This document shows, one piece after another, positions 27,430-35,941 of a DNA stretch of 64,000 nucleotides. The stretch is from G963665595 sp963665595 (lineage in GTDB: Bacteria; Actinomycetota; Coriobacteriia; Coriobacteriales; CADBOM01). The stretch spans positions 62,001 to 126,000 of the forward strand of contig CAXXJK010000004.1 of the NCBI GenBank assembly GCA_963665595.2, given 5' to 3'. The notes beneath the pieces were generated by a model. The model was given only the letters and a program-made list of their open reading frames with translations, had not been told where the DNA came from and made no database searches. Position 1 is the first letter of the stretch, and each line of letters begins with the position of its first letter. Made by a program: the position numbers and the translations under genes.

Positions 27430-28131
27430 ATGCGCGTCGGTGCTATTGTCCCTGCATATAATGAAGCAGACCGTATAGAAGCTACGCTACGAGCATTACA
27501 ATCCCTATCTGATATAGATGAAATCGTTGTTATAGATGATGGCTCTGATGATGAGACGAGCATTCGTGCTCAATCTCGAGGTGTTCGAGTCATCACCCTG
27601 AAAGAAAACAAGGGAAAAGGTCATGCTCTTGAAACCGGTATCGAAAACCTTGATGCAGACATCTATCTGTTTGTCGATGCCGACCTAGGTGCAAGTGCGC
27701 AGGACTCGTCGCTGCTACTGGCACCCATACAACAAGGTCTCGCAGATATGGTAATAGCAACATTTCCCGCCCCTGCCCGCAAAGGAGGTTTGGGGTTTGT
27801 CAAACGTATGGCGTGCAAATCGATTGCACGATACGGAAAACCTCCACAGAGTTCTTTAGATGTTGCGGCATTTGAGCCGAAGGCTCCTCTTTCCGGGCAA
27901 CGAGCATTGACGCGCGCTTGTATAGAACGCGCCCGCCCGTTTGCACCCGGTTATGGAATCGAAGTTTGCTTGAGCATCGATCTGCTACGCGCCGGCATGC
28001 GCGTGATAGAGGTTGCCACCGCCATGAATCATCGCGAAACCGGAAGAACCCTCAACGGTTTTATTCATCGTGGCCGACAATATCTCGATATACGTCGAGC
28101 GCTACATCACCGTTACCGCTCGACCAACTGA
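27430..28131 (+). CDS. GT2-family glycosyltransferase
   Basis: A 233-residue soluble GT-A fold family 2 glycosyltransferase. The N-terminal nucleotide-sugar motifs are AIVPAYNEADRIEATLRAL and EIVVIDDGSDDET; the metal-binding DxD is in LFVDADLGA at about residues 84-92. No membrane helix is visible, unlike dolichol-phosphate mannose synthase-like enzymes that carry C-terminal helices. The ATG at 27430 is chosen over a TTG at 27409; the purine-rich GAAAGAAAGCGAAG is the only candidate binding site. It is divergent from the MraY-like gene and convergent with steB. Donor and acceptor are unknown; context suggests an envelope glycan or glycolipid. Confidence 0.82.
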   Translation: MRVGAIVPAYNEADRIEATLRALQSLSDIDEIVVIDDGSDDETSIRAQSRGVRVITLKENKGKGHALETGIENLDADIYLFVDADLGASAQDSSLLLAPIQQGLADMVIATFPAPARKGGLGFVKRMACKSIARYGKPPQSSLDVAAFEPKAPLSGQRALTRACIERARPFAPGYGIEVCLSIDLLRAGMRVIEVATAMNHRETGRTLNGFIHRGRQYLDIRRALHHRYRSTN

Positions 28132-28146
28132 TTTCATCGCATATCT

Positions 28147-29154
28147 CTATGAAGCGGATGTAGCCGCAGTAGGTATAGCAGGATAGGCCAGGCTTCCTGC
28201 AGATGAAGACCCATAGACACCACTTGTTGCCCCAGCAAACAGCGCCACAACACTATATTGCCCAATGGGAGTTGTCATGTCGGCCACCCCTGACATGCTT
28301 GAGGTATACGCTGCGTCAAGTAACGTCGAACTCAGTGCGGATGTCTGCGTGAGCACAGTAGTGACCCCCACATTCTTACAGGCACCAGCCAGAGACAGAG
28401 CAAATGATACTGGCTTTACAGAAGCACTCGCACTATCAGTGCCAGATGTCGTAGAAATACAGATATCGAGGCAGCCCGTAATCCTCTGAGGCACGACAGC
28501 GGCTCCATTGGTAACTTGAGAGTCGGAAAAGGTGATGACACCCGACGCAACAAGGAGATCGGTCAACGGATGATTTTGGACAGATGCCGTCTTGGCTGCA
28601 GCCGCTGCTGTATCTCCTGAGGACAATGCCGACGAACTCGCCAAGGTACTCGACGCAGTATCAGAACTGGCTGTCCATTCCTTTACGAGAGCCTTCGCAA
28701 GAGTTTTACTGTATTCTTCTCCGGAAACCTCAGGAAGAAGCGCTTTGATTTTATCAAGCAACGTAGCATCTTGAAGGCCAAATGTCGAATCGTTCGTGGT
28801 CATGACAACGACATCGGCTCCGGCGGTCTGTAGCACCGTTGAAAGCGCAGAGAGTTCGCCCGCCTGTTCTGGAGAGGCATTCTTGATCAACAAGATGCGA
28901 TCACCCTTAAGCTGATTTTTTGACCACGCAGTGAGAAGGTCAGACGTCAGCCCTTCAGTCTGTTTTATGTTGGTTTTCAGCGTCTGATTCTCTGTCATGA
29001 TTCCGTCAAATTCCTCGCGCAATGACTGAATCGCATTTGAGGTGGTGTCCTTGAATATCTCACTCGATGCAATAGACGCGCCCAATAGCAGCCCAACAGC
29101 TAATGCAAGAAAGACAGAGCATATGGTTGCCAGATGATAGCGGAATGAATACAT
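28147..29154 (-). CDS. steB: SteB/MctB-family envelope protein
   Basis: A 335-residue protein with one N-terminal membrane segment (about residues 10-30) inside the family signature MYSFRYHLATICSVFLALAV, followed by a coiled-coil-like stretch (about 40-70) and an external domain rich in Ser, Ala and Thr. It belongs to the family that includes mycobacterial MctB (Rv1698, copper-related) and corynebacterial SteB, a partner of SteA in septal hydrolase control. It is four bases downstream of steA, which argues for the division role rather than copper transport, but this is inference from synteny. Confidence 0.82.
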   Translation of the reverse strand: MYSFRYHLATICSVFLALAVGLLLGASIASSEIFKDTTSNAIQSLREEFDGIMTENQTLKTNIKQTEGLTSDLLTAWSKNQLKGDRILLIKNASPEQAGELSALSTVLQTAGADVVVMTTNDSTFGLQDATLLDKIKALLPEVSGEEYSKTLAKALVKEWTASSDTASSTLASSSALSSGDTAAAAAKTASVQNHPLTDLLVASGVITFSDSQVTNGAAVVPQRITGCLDICISTTSGTDSASASVKPVSFALSLAGACKNVGVTTVLTQTSALSSTLLDAAYTSSMSGVADMTTPIGQYSVVALFAGATSGVYGSSSAGSLAYPAIPTAATSAS

Positions 29155-29158
29155 ACGA

Positions 29159-30298
29159 TCAGAATCCTAAGTTTGCCCTGATAGTCAGCCATAAAATGGT
29201 AATGCCGTCGTGCAATGGTTGTGAAATGAATATCGTCGCACATATAACAAGAATCGCAGCGCAAATGATAAGAAAGAGGTAGCGCGCAGGAGGAGCACTG
29301 CGATACAACTTGCTTACACCTTTCGCGTCTACAAGCTTCGTGCCCACCTTCAAACGCACAAGGAATGAAGACGACATGCCCTTGCGACCCTTTTCAAGAT
29401 ACTCTATCAGATTCGTATGCGTACCGATAGCCACAATAAGATCAGCATGTTTTTCCCATGCAAGCAACAACGCCAGATCTTCACTGGTTGCAGAGATCGG
29501 CCAGTGCAACGCCGTAATTCCCAATTTTTCTAAGCGTCTTGTGCTTGATGATTCACGGGCATCTTCTGCTTCATATACATGAGCGATAATCTCAGCCCCA
29601 CAACGTAGCGCTTTGTCACTCACGGAATCCATATCGCCCACAATAATATGCGGGCGATATCCTTTTTCAAGCAGCGCGTCAGCTCCACCGTCTACGCCGA
29701 TAAGGACTGGTTTTACCTCACTAATATAGGAGGAGAGCATCTTGAGGTCTTCCTGATAATCCTGACCACGCACAACAACGAGAACTTGCTGCCCAGCGAT
29801 AGGCGTCAAAACGTTGGGAACCCATGTGTCGTATATAATTTTCGACTTCTCTTTTTCAAGATAGGAAACCGTGTTACTAACAAAGAGCTCCAGTTCTTCG
29901 TCAATATGCGCTTCAGCATCTTCCATAAGCGCCTCAATAGCATCAAGATCAAGAACCACACCCGTCGCGACACGATGACCATCAACTAAAATGTTCCCTT
30001 CGTCGATTGCGATCTGCTCACCATCCCGAACCCGAGAGAATACTTCCTCGCCCGCTCGATCTATCAGATGAATGCCAGCCTCGACAAGCATGAGCGGGCC
30101 GGCATTCGGAAATGTCCCTGAAATTGATGGTGCCGCATTCACAACAACCCGAATACCGGTAGCGATAAGTGTTTCTGCGGAAATTCTATCAATGTCAGCA
30201 TGATCGATAATAGCGATATCATCCGGCCGCAACGTCTTGACTAGTTCTTTTGTCCTTCTCCCCAGACGGGCTGTCCCCCAGTAAAACATAGACATCAC
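29159..30298 (-). CDS. steA: SteA-family cytokinetic ring protein
   Basis: The 379-residue protein matches SteA, an actinobacterial/Firmicutes division-associated protein with a thiamine pyrophosphokinase-like domain. Diagnostic parts are YWGTARLGRRTKELVKTLRP at the N-terminus, IAIIDHADIDRISAETLI, a central IGVDGGADALLEKGY followed by IIVGDMDSVSDKALRCGAE, and C-terminal membrane segments (LFLIICAAILVICATIF). The GTG at 30298 overlaps the recN stop (GTGA), and an ATG one codon later is equally possible. Corynebacterial SteA localises to the septum and acts with SteB on daughter-cell separation; that role here is by homology. Confidence 0.87.
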   Translation of the reverse strand: MMSMFYWGTARLGRRTKELVKTLRPDDIAIIDHADIDRISAETLIATGIRVVVNAAPSISGTFPNAGPLMLVEAGIHLIDRAGEEVFSRVRDGEQIAIDEGNILVDGHRVATGVVLDLDAIEALMEDAEAHIDEELELFVSNTVSYLEKEKSKIIYDTWVPNVLTPIAGQQVLVVVRGQDYQEDLKMLSSYISEVKPVLIGVDGGADALLEKGYRPHIIVGDMDSVSDKALRCGAEIIAHVYEAEDARESSSTRRLEKLGITALHWPISATSEDLALLLAWEKHADLIVAIGTHTNLIEYLEKGRKGMSSSFLVRLKVGTKLVDAKGVSKLYRSAPPARYLFLIICAAILVICATIFISQPLHDGITILWLTIRANLGF

Positions 30299-32031
30299 GC
30301 CGTTCGCTTTATAAGGGTACGGGCATGCTCAAGAGCCGCTTCATCAGCGGTACCAGAAAGCATGCGAGCGATCTCGCAGACGCGCTCCTCACCGTCGAGA
30401 TGTCTAATGGTGGTGGAAATATGATCAGTCATGATCGTCTTTTCAACAACGAGCTGTCGGTCTGCACGCGCTGCAATCTGTGGCAGATGTGTTACAACAA
30501 TAACCTGATGATCTTGGGCAATACGCTCGAGACGATCAGCAATGGCTGTTGCGGTTTTTCCTCCGATGCCCGTATCGATCTCATCAAATACCATGATACG
30601 CTTCTCATCCGTGTGACAAAACAGACTTTTAAGAGCAAGCATGATCCGAGAAAGTTCGCCCCCCGAAACGATCTTAGTAAGAGGACGTGGCGTGACGCCG
30701 GGACCAGGAGCATAGAGTAATTCGTAACGGCAGGGCCCCGCATTCCCCCACTGTTCAAAATTAAGCATCGTACGAGCAAAGGAAAATGACGCGCCTTCCA
30801 TAGCCAGATCAGCTACCGAATCAGAAAGATAATCGCAAAAGGAGTATTGTTTCTCAGCACGAACAGCGTCAAGCATTTCGGCAGCATTCTCCAATAAGAT
30901 GCGCGCGGCGTGCTCCTCTTTTTCCAGACGAGCAAGAGTACCTGCGCTATCCGCGGTGTCTTCAATGGTGCGCTGAGCTTCGGAAAGCGCCGAGAACACA
31001 TCTTCCATACGAGGGCCAAACGTTTTCATAAGGCCATTCAGCTCTGAAAGACGCTCAAGCGTCTCATTGAGAGTACTTTCGTCATGTTCGATGCCCTGCG
31101 CATACACTCGTATTTCTTGAGAAAGATCTTCAACAGCATAAAGAATATTCTGCAATCTTTCATGAAAATCCTCTAGATGATCATCATAGCGAGCGCCTTG
31201 CGCAAGGGCCTCAACCGCCCGAGCAATACCATCATATGCGCCCTGAGCATCGATGCCGCCTACACCCGCTCCTCTCAGAGCGCTCAAAGCGTCTTCTGTA
31301 CTCTGCGCGAGCACATCTGCATGTTGCAAACGTGGAAGTTCATCTTCCAAGCGATCATATTCATCGGGCTGCGGAGCCGCTTTGAGAATAGAGCCCGCTA
31401 CATAACGAGCCTGAGCGAGCAGTTCTGTGGCATTGTGTTGAAATTTACGCACCTCTTCGAGATGGCAGCATACCTCCCGGTAGCCCCCCAGGGCTTCAAG
31501 ATAAACAGTTTGAGGTGCCTCTAATTGAGTGCCGATGAACATATCGAGATACGCCTGATGATGACGAGAATCAAGCAACGTCTGATGCTCATGTTGTCCA
31601 TATAAATCGATAAAAGGACCTACGATACGCTGCAGCGCGCCCACTCCAACCACAGCGCCGTCGATACGGCAGCGCGACCGCCCATCGACACCCACTCTGC
31701 GCGTAACGACCACGTTGCGCGCAGGATCAGAGTCATCATGTACATAAGAATCATAGGTGTCAAGTTCTTGAGCACATTGGTCGTCAAACTGTCGAGCAGC
31801 ATCTGCGGCGAAATAAAACGTCGCTTCAGCAGAAGCAAACTCAACGCCATCGCGCACCATATCAGCTTCCGCACGTTGTCCGACCACGAGCTTCAATGCC
31901 TGGAGAAGAGCAGTTTTGCCAGCCCCTGTTTCTCCCGTGAGAACCGTAAGCCCCGGCGCAAAGGAAAGGGTCGCATGTTCAATGAGAGCCACATCGGTGA
32001 CCTCAAGCTCGTCAAGTGTGACGTCAGTCAT
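30295..32031 (-). CDS. recN: DNA repair protein RecN
   Basis: RecN is an SMC-like ATPase that acts early in double-strand-break repair. The 578-residue protein begins LDELEVTDVALIEHATL and has the Walker A GETGAGKT at about residue 35, a central coiled-coil region, and the C-terminal signature SGGELSRIMLALKSL, Walker B MVFDEIDTGIGGKTA and the switch VTHLPQIAARAD. The ATG at 32031 is preferred to the far upstream frame start (32079), overlapping nadK by 8 bases with a G-rich site upstream. The order tlyA-nadK-recN-steA is an actinobacterial hallmark. Confidence 0.95.
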   Translation of the reverse strand: MTDVTLDELEVTDVALIEHATLSFAPGLTVLTGETGAGKTALLQALKLVVGQRAEADMVRDGVEFASAEATFYFAADAARQFDDQCAQELDTYDSYVHDDSDPARNVVVTRRVGVDGRSRCRIDGAVVGVGALQRIVGPFIDLYGQHEHQTLLDSRHHQAYLDMFIGTQLEAPQTVYLEALGGYREVCCHLEEVRKFQHNATELLAQARYVAGSILKAAPQPDEYDRLEDELPRLQHADVLAQSTEDALSALRGAGVGGIDAQGAYDGIARAVEALAQGARYDDHLEDFHERLQNILYAVEDLSQEIRVYAQGIEHDESTLNETLERLSELNGLMKTFGPRMEDVFSALSEAQRTIEDTADSAGTLARLEKEEHAARILLENAAEMLDAVRAEKQYSFCDYLSDSVADLAMEGASFSFARTMLNFEQWGNAGPCRYELLYAPGPGVTPRPLTKIVSGGELSRIMLALKSLFCHTDEKRIMVFDEIDTGIGGKTATAIADRLERIAQDHQVIVVTHLPQIAARADRQLVVEKTIMTDHISTTIRHLDGEERVCEIARMLSGTADEAALEHARTLIKRTA

Positions 32032-32878
32032 TGACGCCCCCGAAAAACGAATTGGAAGCCTGCGTATAGAAATCAACAAATCGATAGCGCATGAGGTCTA
32101 ATTGATGAGGCCCGTTTGATACGATAATCTGTTTTACGGGGCGTTCATCGCCGATAGTTTCTCCATCTATGAATACCGTAGAATTCTCCTGAAAACCATC
32201 AAGAAGTTTAAGCGTGACCACGTCCCCCGGCATAGCGACCACCGCACGGCTCACCAATGAGTGCGGCGCGATCGGAACAAACGCCAGACCACGGGATTGG
32301 GGGTTTATAAGGGGCCCGCCAGCGGAAAGAGCATAGGCCGTAGACCCAGTCGCCGTGTTTACGATCATGCCATCGCCACTAACACGAGAAAGATGGGTCT
32401 CATTAACAAACACATCAAAATGAATAACACTTCCCGAATTTCCACGCGTCAGCGCCAACTCATTAAGCGCGTCATAGGAAACTGATCGAGCATCGTCATA
32501 GAAGATGTCAGCCCTTAAGGTTGCGCGCTGCTCACGATAGAGCTTCCCAGAAAGAGCAGCGTCTAAGGCCTCATAGAGTTCACTCGAATCAGCACCGGTA
32601 AGAAAACCAAGGTTACCGAAGTTGATACCAAGAACAGGAATCTGGTGGGGCAGGACCGCATGAGAACAGCGCAGCAGCGTGCCGTCGCCTCCAAATGTTA
32701 TGGATAGATCATAGGAACCTTGTTCGAATGGTTTATCCATCCTGTCAAGACGATAACTGAGAGTATCTGCATAAATGAGAACACTTTCAACACTTCGTTC
32801 AGCTAACCAATCAACGACTTCCCGCGCAGCCTGAACCGCTTCTTCCTTATTCTTGTTTGCGACAAGCAATATCCTCAT
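32024..32878 (-). CDS. nadK: NAD kinase
   Basis: NadK phosphorylates NAD to NADP and so sets the NADPH supply. The 284-residue cytoplasmic protein has the catalytic GGDGT motif in ITFGGDGTLLRCSH, GINFGNLGFLTGA, the NE-x-A-like region DALNELALTRGN, the conserved VSGDGMIVNTATGSTAYALS, and APHSLVSRAVV. It overlaps recN by 8 bases and follows tlyA by 12. Length is normal. Confidence 0.95.
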   Translation of the reverse strand: MRILLVANKNKEEAVQAAREVVDWLAERSVESVLIYADTLSYRLDRMDKPFEQGSYDLSITFGGDGTLLRCSHAVLPHQIPVLGINFGNLGFLTGADSSELYEALDAALSGKLYREQRATLRADIFYDDARSVSYDALNELALTRGNSGSVIHFDVFVNETHLSRVSGDGMIVNTATGSTAYALSAGGPLINPQSRGLAFVPIAPHSLVSRAVVAMPGDVVTLKLLDGFQENSTVFIDGETIGDERPVKQIIVSNGPHQLDLMRYRFVDFYTQASNSFFGGVND

Positions 32879-32890
32879 AGGAAAAACTCC

Positions 32891-33700
32891 TTATAGTCGT
32901 GTCGGAACGCCAAGAACATCATGAGCCTTCCTGACGACAGACTCAACTGAAAGGGAAACTGGCAACATGTTTTTTCGAGCGTACACAAAGAATTCAATGT
33001 TTCCTTCAGGCCCCTTAATGGGCGAAAACGTGATGGCTTGGGTGCCAAGCCCGCTGCCATTAAGAAGTGCAATCATACGTTGTAATACCGTGCAGTGAAC
33101 TTCAGCATCGGTAACGACCCCGCGTTCTCCCACTGAAGTTCTATCTGCCTCAAATTGAGGCTTTATCAGTGCAACAAGCGATGCATCATCAGCGAGCAGT
33201 TCAGTTATTACGGGAACCAGAGAAGCAAGCGAGATAAAAGAGAGATCGGCAACGGCCAGATCAAAAGGTGGAGACAGCACGGCACTATCTATCGTGCGAA
33301 TATTTGTGCGCTCAAAAACCGTGACCCTCGGGTCGTTGCGCAGTGACCAAGCCAACTGCCCATATCCCACATCAACGGCAACAACATGCGCGGCATCGGC
33401 CTGCAAGAGACAATCCGTAAACCCCCCCGTTGAAGCTCCTAAATCTATACAATACATACCCCGTGGATCAAAATGAAGGGAATCAAGGGCACCCTGTAGT
33501 TTATGTCCGCCGCGAGAGACAAATCTTTTATGACGGCGAACGGTGAGTGGAAAGTCGTCAACAACATGTTTGCCCGGAGTGGTAATGCGTGTTGTCCCAC
33601 TTAATACGCAACCAGCCAAACAAGCACGCTGTGCTTCGTCGCAGGTACCGAAGAGCCCTCGTTCTACGAGCAATTCATCGACTCTCAGCCTACGTTTCAT
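32891..33700 (-). CDS. tlyA: TlyA-family rRNA 2'-O-methyltransferase
   Basis: TlyA methylates the 2'-hydroxyl of C1409 in 16S and often C1920 in 23S rRNA; in mycobacteria its loss gives capreomycin resistance. The 269-residue protein has an N-terminal S4 RNA-binding domain (KRRLRVDELLVERGL to about residue 62) and an FtsJ-like SAM methyltransferase domain with YCIDLGASTGGFTDCLLQ, DVGYGQLAWSL, DLAVADLSFISLAS and LIKPQFEADR. The frame is open upstream to 33814, but the ATG at 33700 starts the conserved domain and lies 7 bases after dxs. One-site or two-site activity cannot be told from sequence. Confidence 0.93.
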   Translation of the reverse strand: MKRRLRVDELLVERGLFGTCDEAQRACLAGCVLSGTTRITTPGKHVVDDFPLTVRRHKRFVSRGGHKLQGALDSLHFDPRGMYCIDLGASTGGFTDCLLQADAAHVVAVDVGYGQLAWSLRNDPRVTVFERTNIRTIDSAVLSPPFDLAVADLSFISLASLVPVITELLADDASLVALIKPQFEADRTSVGERGVVTDAEVHCTVLQRMIALLNGSGLGTQAITFSPIKGPEGNIEFFVYARKNMLPVSLSVESVVRKAHDVLGVPTRL

Positions 33701-33707
33701 CAACAGC

Positions 33708-35606
33708 CTACACCAACTTCGATAGCACGTCCGCAACATGAGCTGCAATCTGATCAGGTAAAAGTCCTGCTTCGCGAAATAGCTCTTCGTCATTCCCCTG
33801 TCCAACGAATTCATCAGGCAGCCCCAGAGGAAGAATGGGGACGTTTTTTATAGCTTTCTCGATTACGAGCGTTTCAAGAGCAGCGGCAACCTGAGTACTG
33901 AAACCTCCCTTTATGACACCATCCTCGAGAGTGACTATCAGACGGGTTGAGGCAGCCTCCTCTATCGCCATGACATCGACAGGTTTCGCAAAACGCATGT
34001 CATATACCAATGCCTCAATGCCCTGTGCGGCGAGTGACTCTGCAGCCTCAAGAGCAGGCGACACCATCTTCCCAAGTGCGAGAAGCGCCACTGACTTGCC
34101 CGGACGACAACGAACACCTTTTCCCCTCTCCCAAGCGCCCTTTGTCAACACCGGTCCGCTCGGACTACGAGGGTAGCGAATAGCTATTGGACCATCGCTG
34201 TTGAGGAATGCATATTCAAGCGCCCTCTCAAGTTCGGCAACGCCAGAAGGAGCAAGAACTGTCATATGCGGAATCATGATCATATATGCGATATCAAACA
34301 TGCCATGATGAGTGGGGCCATCAGCTCCAACCAAACCCGCTCGGTCAATCGCAAATATAACGGGTAATCGTTGAAGAGCAACATTGATAATCGTCTGATC
34401 AAACGCTCGCTGAAGAAATGTCGAGTACATAGCAACAACGGGCCGCTTGCCACCAATCGCAAGTCCACCAGCCAATGCGACTGCATGCTCTTCCGCTATC
34501 CCCACATCAAAAAAACGGCGGGGATAACGGTCACCAAATGCCTTAAGCCCCGTGCCCCCACACATGGCAGCGGTAATCGCCACAATAGAGGAATCAGTGG
34601 CAGCGTGCGACATGAGGCAGGCGGAAAAGGTCTCCGTATATCCCTTTTCAGAAGTTTCGTTTGATTGTTTCAGCTCACCCGTCGCAATATCAAAAGGACC
34701 TACCCCATGAAAACGCTCAGGACGTTCTTCGGCCGGTAGATACCCCTTGCCCTTACGCGTAATAACATGAATAATAACGGGTCCGTCAGCATCCTGGGCC
34801 GCCCTCAGCGTTTCCTCGATATCTCGAATATTATGGCCGTCAATTGGCCCTATATACGTAAAACCCATGTCCTCAAAAAATGTACCCGACACAACAAGTT
34901 TTTTGAACGACTCCTTAAAGGCCTCGCCCACATCAACCATTGTTTTTCCGACACGCCCCCAGCTGTTTATATGGCCCTCAACCGTATCACGCGTCAAGGT
35001 ATATCCCTGACTCAGACGAATTTTGCCCAGATACAGGGATAGTGCGCCTACGTTACGAGAGATAGACATTTCATTGTCGTTAAGAATAACGGTCATTTTC
35101 GCACGCAGCTGACCAATTTGATTCATCGCTTCAAATGCCATACCACCAGAAATAGATGCATCGCCGATAATTGTCATAATGCGTTCATTGGTACCGTTTA
35201 GGTCACGAGCTAAAGCGAGCCCCAGCGCCGTGGACAAAGAATCTGAAGCATGTCCAGAATTATGAACATCATGAACGCTTTCAGCGCATTTGGGAAAACC
35301 CGATATTCCGCCATATTGCCGCAATGTTGAAAACTCAGCATATCGTCCGGTAATCATCTTATGGGCATAGCTTTGATGCCCTACGTCAAACACGAGGTGA
35401 TCTCTTGGCGAATCGATCACACGATGTACGGCAAGTATCACCTCGACCGAGCCCAGACTTGAAGCAAGATGACCTCCGGTGCAAGAGACAGTCCGGATCA
35501 TCTCCGAGCGAATTTCGCTCGCCAAGCAGTCAAGCTGCTCATATGTTAACAGCTTGATATCGGCCGGTTCGGTAATCAACGGCAGTATCTGTATGTCAGC
35601 CATCAT
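33708..35606 (-). CDS. dxs: 1-deoxy-D-xylulose-5-phosphate synthase
   Basis: DXS condenses pyruvate and glyceraldehyde-3-phosphate, the first step of the MEP isoprenoid pathway and a source of undecaprenyl phosphate precursors. The 632-residue thiamine diphosphate enzyme has GGHLASSLGSVEVILA, VFDVGHQSYAHKM, IIGDASISGGMAFEAMNQIG, NDNEMSISRNVGALS, FDVGIAEEHAVALAGGLA (catalytic Glu) and DRAGLVGADGPTHHG. Two adjacent ATG codons (35606, 35603) are possible; GGGAG lies 8 bases before the first. That binding site directly abuts the U-tract of a hairpin terminator at the end of xseB, an unusual arrangement. Confidence 0.96.
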   Translation of the reverse strand: MMADIQILPLITEPADIKLLTYEQLDCLASEIRSEMIRTVSCTGGHLASSLGSVEVILAVHRVIDSPRDHLVFDVGHQSYAHKMITGRYAEFSTLRQYGGISGFPKCAESVHDVHNSGHASDSLSTALGLALARDLNGTNERIMTIIGDASISGGMAFEAMNQIGQLRAKMTVILNDNEMSISRNVGALSLYLGKIRLSQGYTLTRDTVEGHINSWGRVGKTMVDVGEAFKESFKKLVVSGTFFEDMGFTYIGPIDGHNIRDIEETLRAAQDADGPVIIHVITRKGKGYLPAEERPERFHGVGPFDIATGELKQSNETSEKGYTETFSACLMSHAATDSSIVAITAAMCGGTGLKAFGDRYPRRFFDVGIAEEHAVALAGGLAIGGKRPVVAMYSTFLQRAFDQTIINVALQRLPVIFAIDRAGLVGADGPTHHGMFDIAYMIMIPHMTVLAPSGVAELERALEYAFLNSDGPIAIRYPRSPSGPVLTKGAWERGKGVRCRPGKSVALLALGKMVSPALEAAESLAAQGIEALVYDMRFAKPVDVMAIEEAASTRLIVTLEDGVIKGGFSTQVAAALETLVIEKAIKNVPILPLGLPDEFVGQGNDEELFREAGLLPDQIAAHVADVLSKLV

Positions 35607-35619
35607 ACCCAACACTCCC

Positions 35620-35659
35620 AAAAAAAGAGCGACAAGGCGGGTTACTGCCCGTCCGTCGC
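35620..35659 (-). terminator. Intrinsic terminator overlapping the xseB 3' end, directly before dxs
   Basis: On the minus strand GCGAC (35659-35655) pairs with GTCGC (35633-35629). An inner GGACGGG/CCCGCC part extends the stem to about 11 bp with small bulges around a CAGTAA loop, and TCTTTTTTT follows (seven Ts at 35626-35620). The xseB stop lies in the loop. This is a good factor-independent terminator or attenuator. Confidence 0.7.
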
Positions 35660-35941
35660 CTTATCCCGCTCCTCGACATCCTCGGGATGTTGGCCCTCTT
35701 CATCAGACACGACATCCTGAGACTCGACGGCCATCTTTTCATCATTTAGTTGTTCAAGTTCTTCAACAGAGAAATCCGTTGTATCGATCAGTTCAGTGCA
35801 ACTATTCCCTAAACGAATTGCTTCTTCATAGAGATCCAAACACTGATCAAGAGAGGTCTCTCGACTTTTTATTTGTATAGCGATATCTTCAAGTTGCATG
35901 CGCACGTATGCATAGGAGCTTTTCTCTGCCTGAGGGCTCAT
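35642..35941 (-). CDS. xseB: Exodeoxyribonuclease VII small subunit
   Basis: XseB assembles on XseA to form exonuclease VII, which degrades single-stranded DNA. The 99-residue protein has the helical-hairpin core YVRMQLEDIAIQIKSRETSL, DQCLDLYEEAIRLGNSCTEL (residues 13-51), which fits the small-subunit pattern, and an acidic C-terminal tail of about 40 residues. It overlaps nusB by four bases. xseA, normally adjacent, is not here. The family is short and weakly conserved; position after nusB supports the call. Confidence 0.83.
   Translation of the reverse strand: MSPQAEKSSYAYVRMQLEDIAIQIKSRETSLDQCLDLYEEAIRLGNSCTELIDTTDFSVEELEQLNDEKMAVESQDVVSDEEGQHPEDVEERDKATDGQ

Noticed and set aside
28147..29154. 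Copper transporter annotation for the MctB-like protein
   Set aside because: It has only one membrane helix and is tightly paired with steA, so the SteB-type division role fits better than transport.
35479..35880. Plus-strand frame of 133 residues across the dxs-xseB junction
   Set aside because: It runs antisense through dxs, the terminator and xseB, with a composition typical of a shadow frame.
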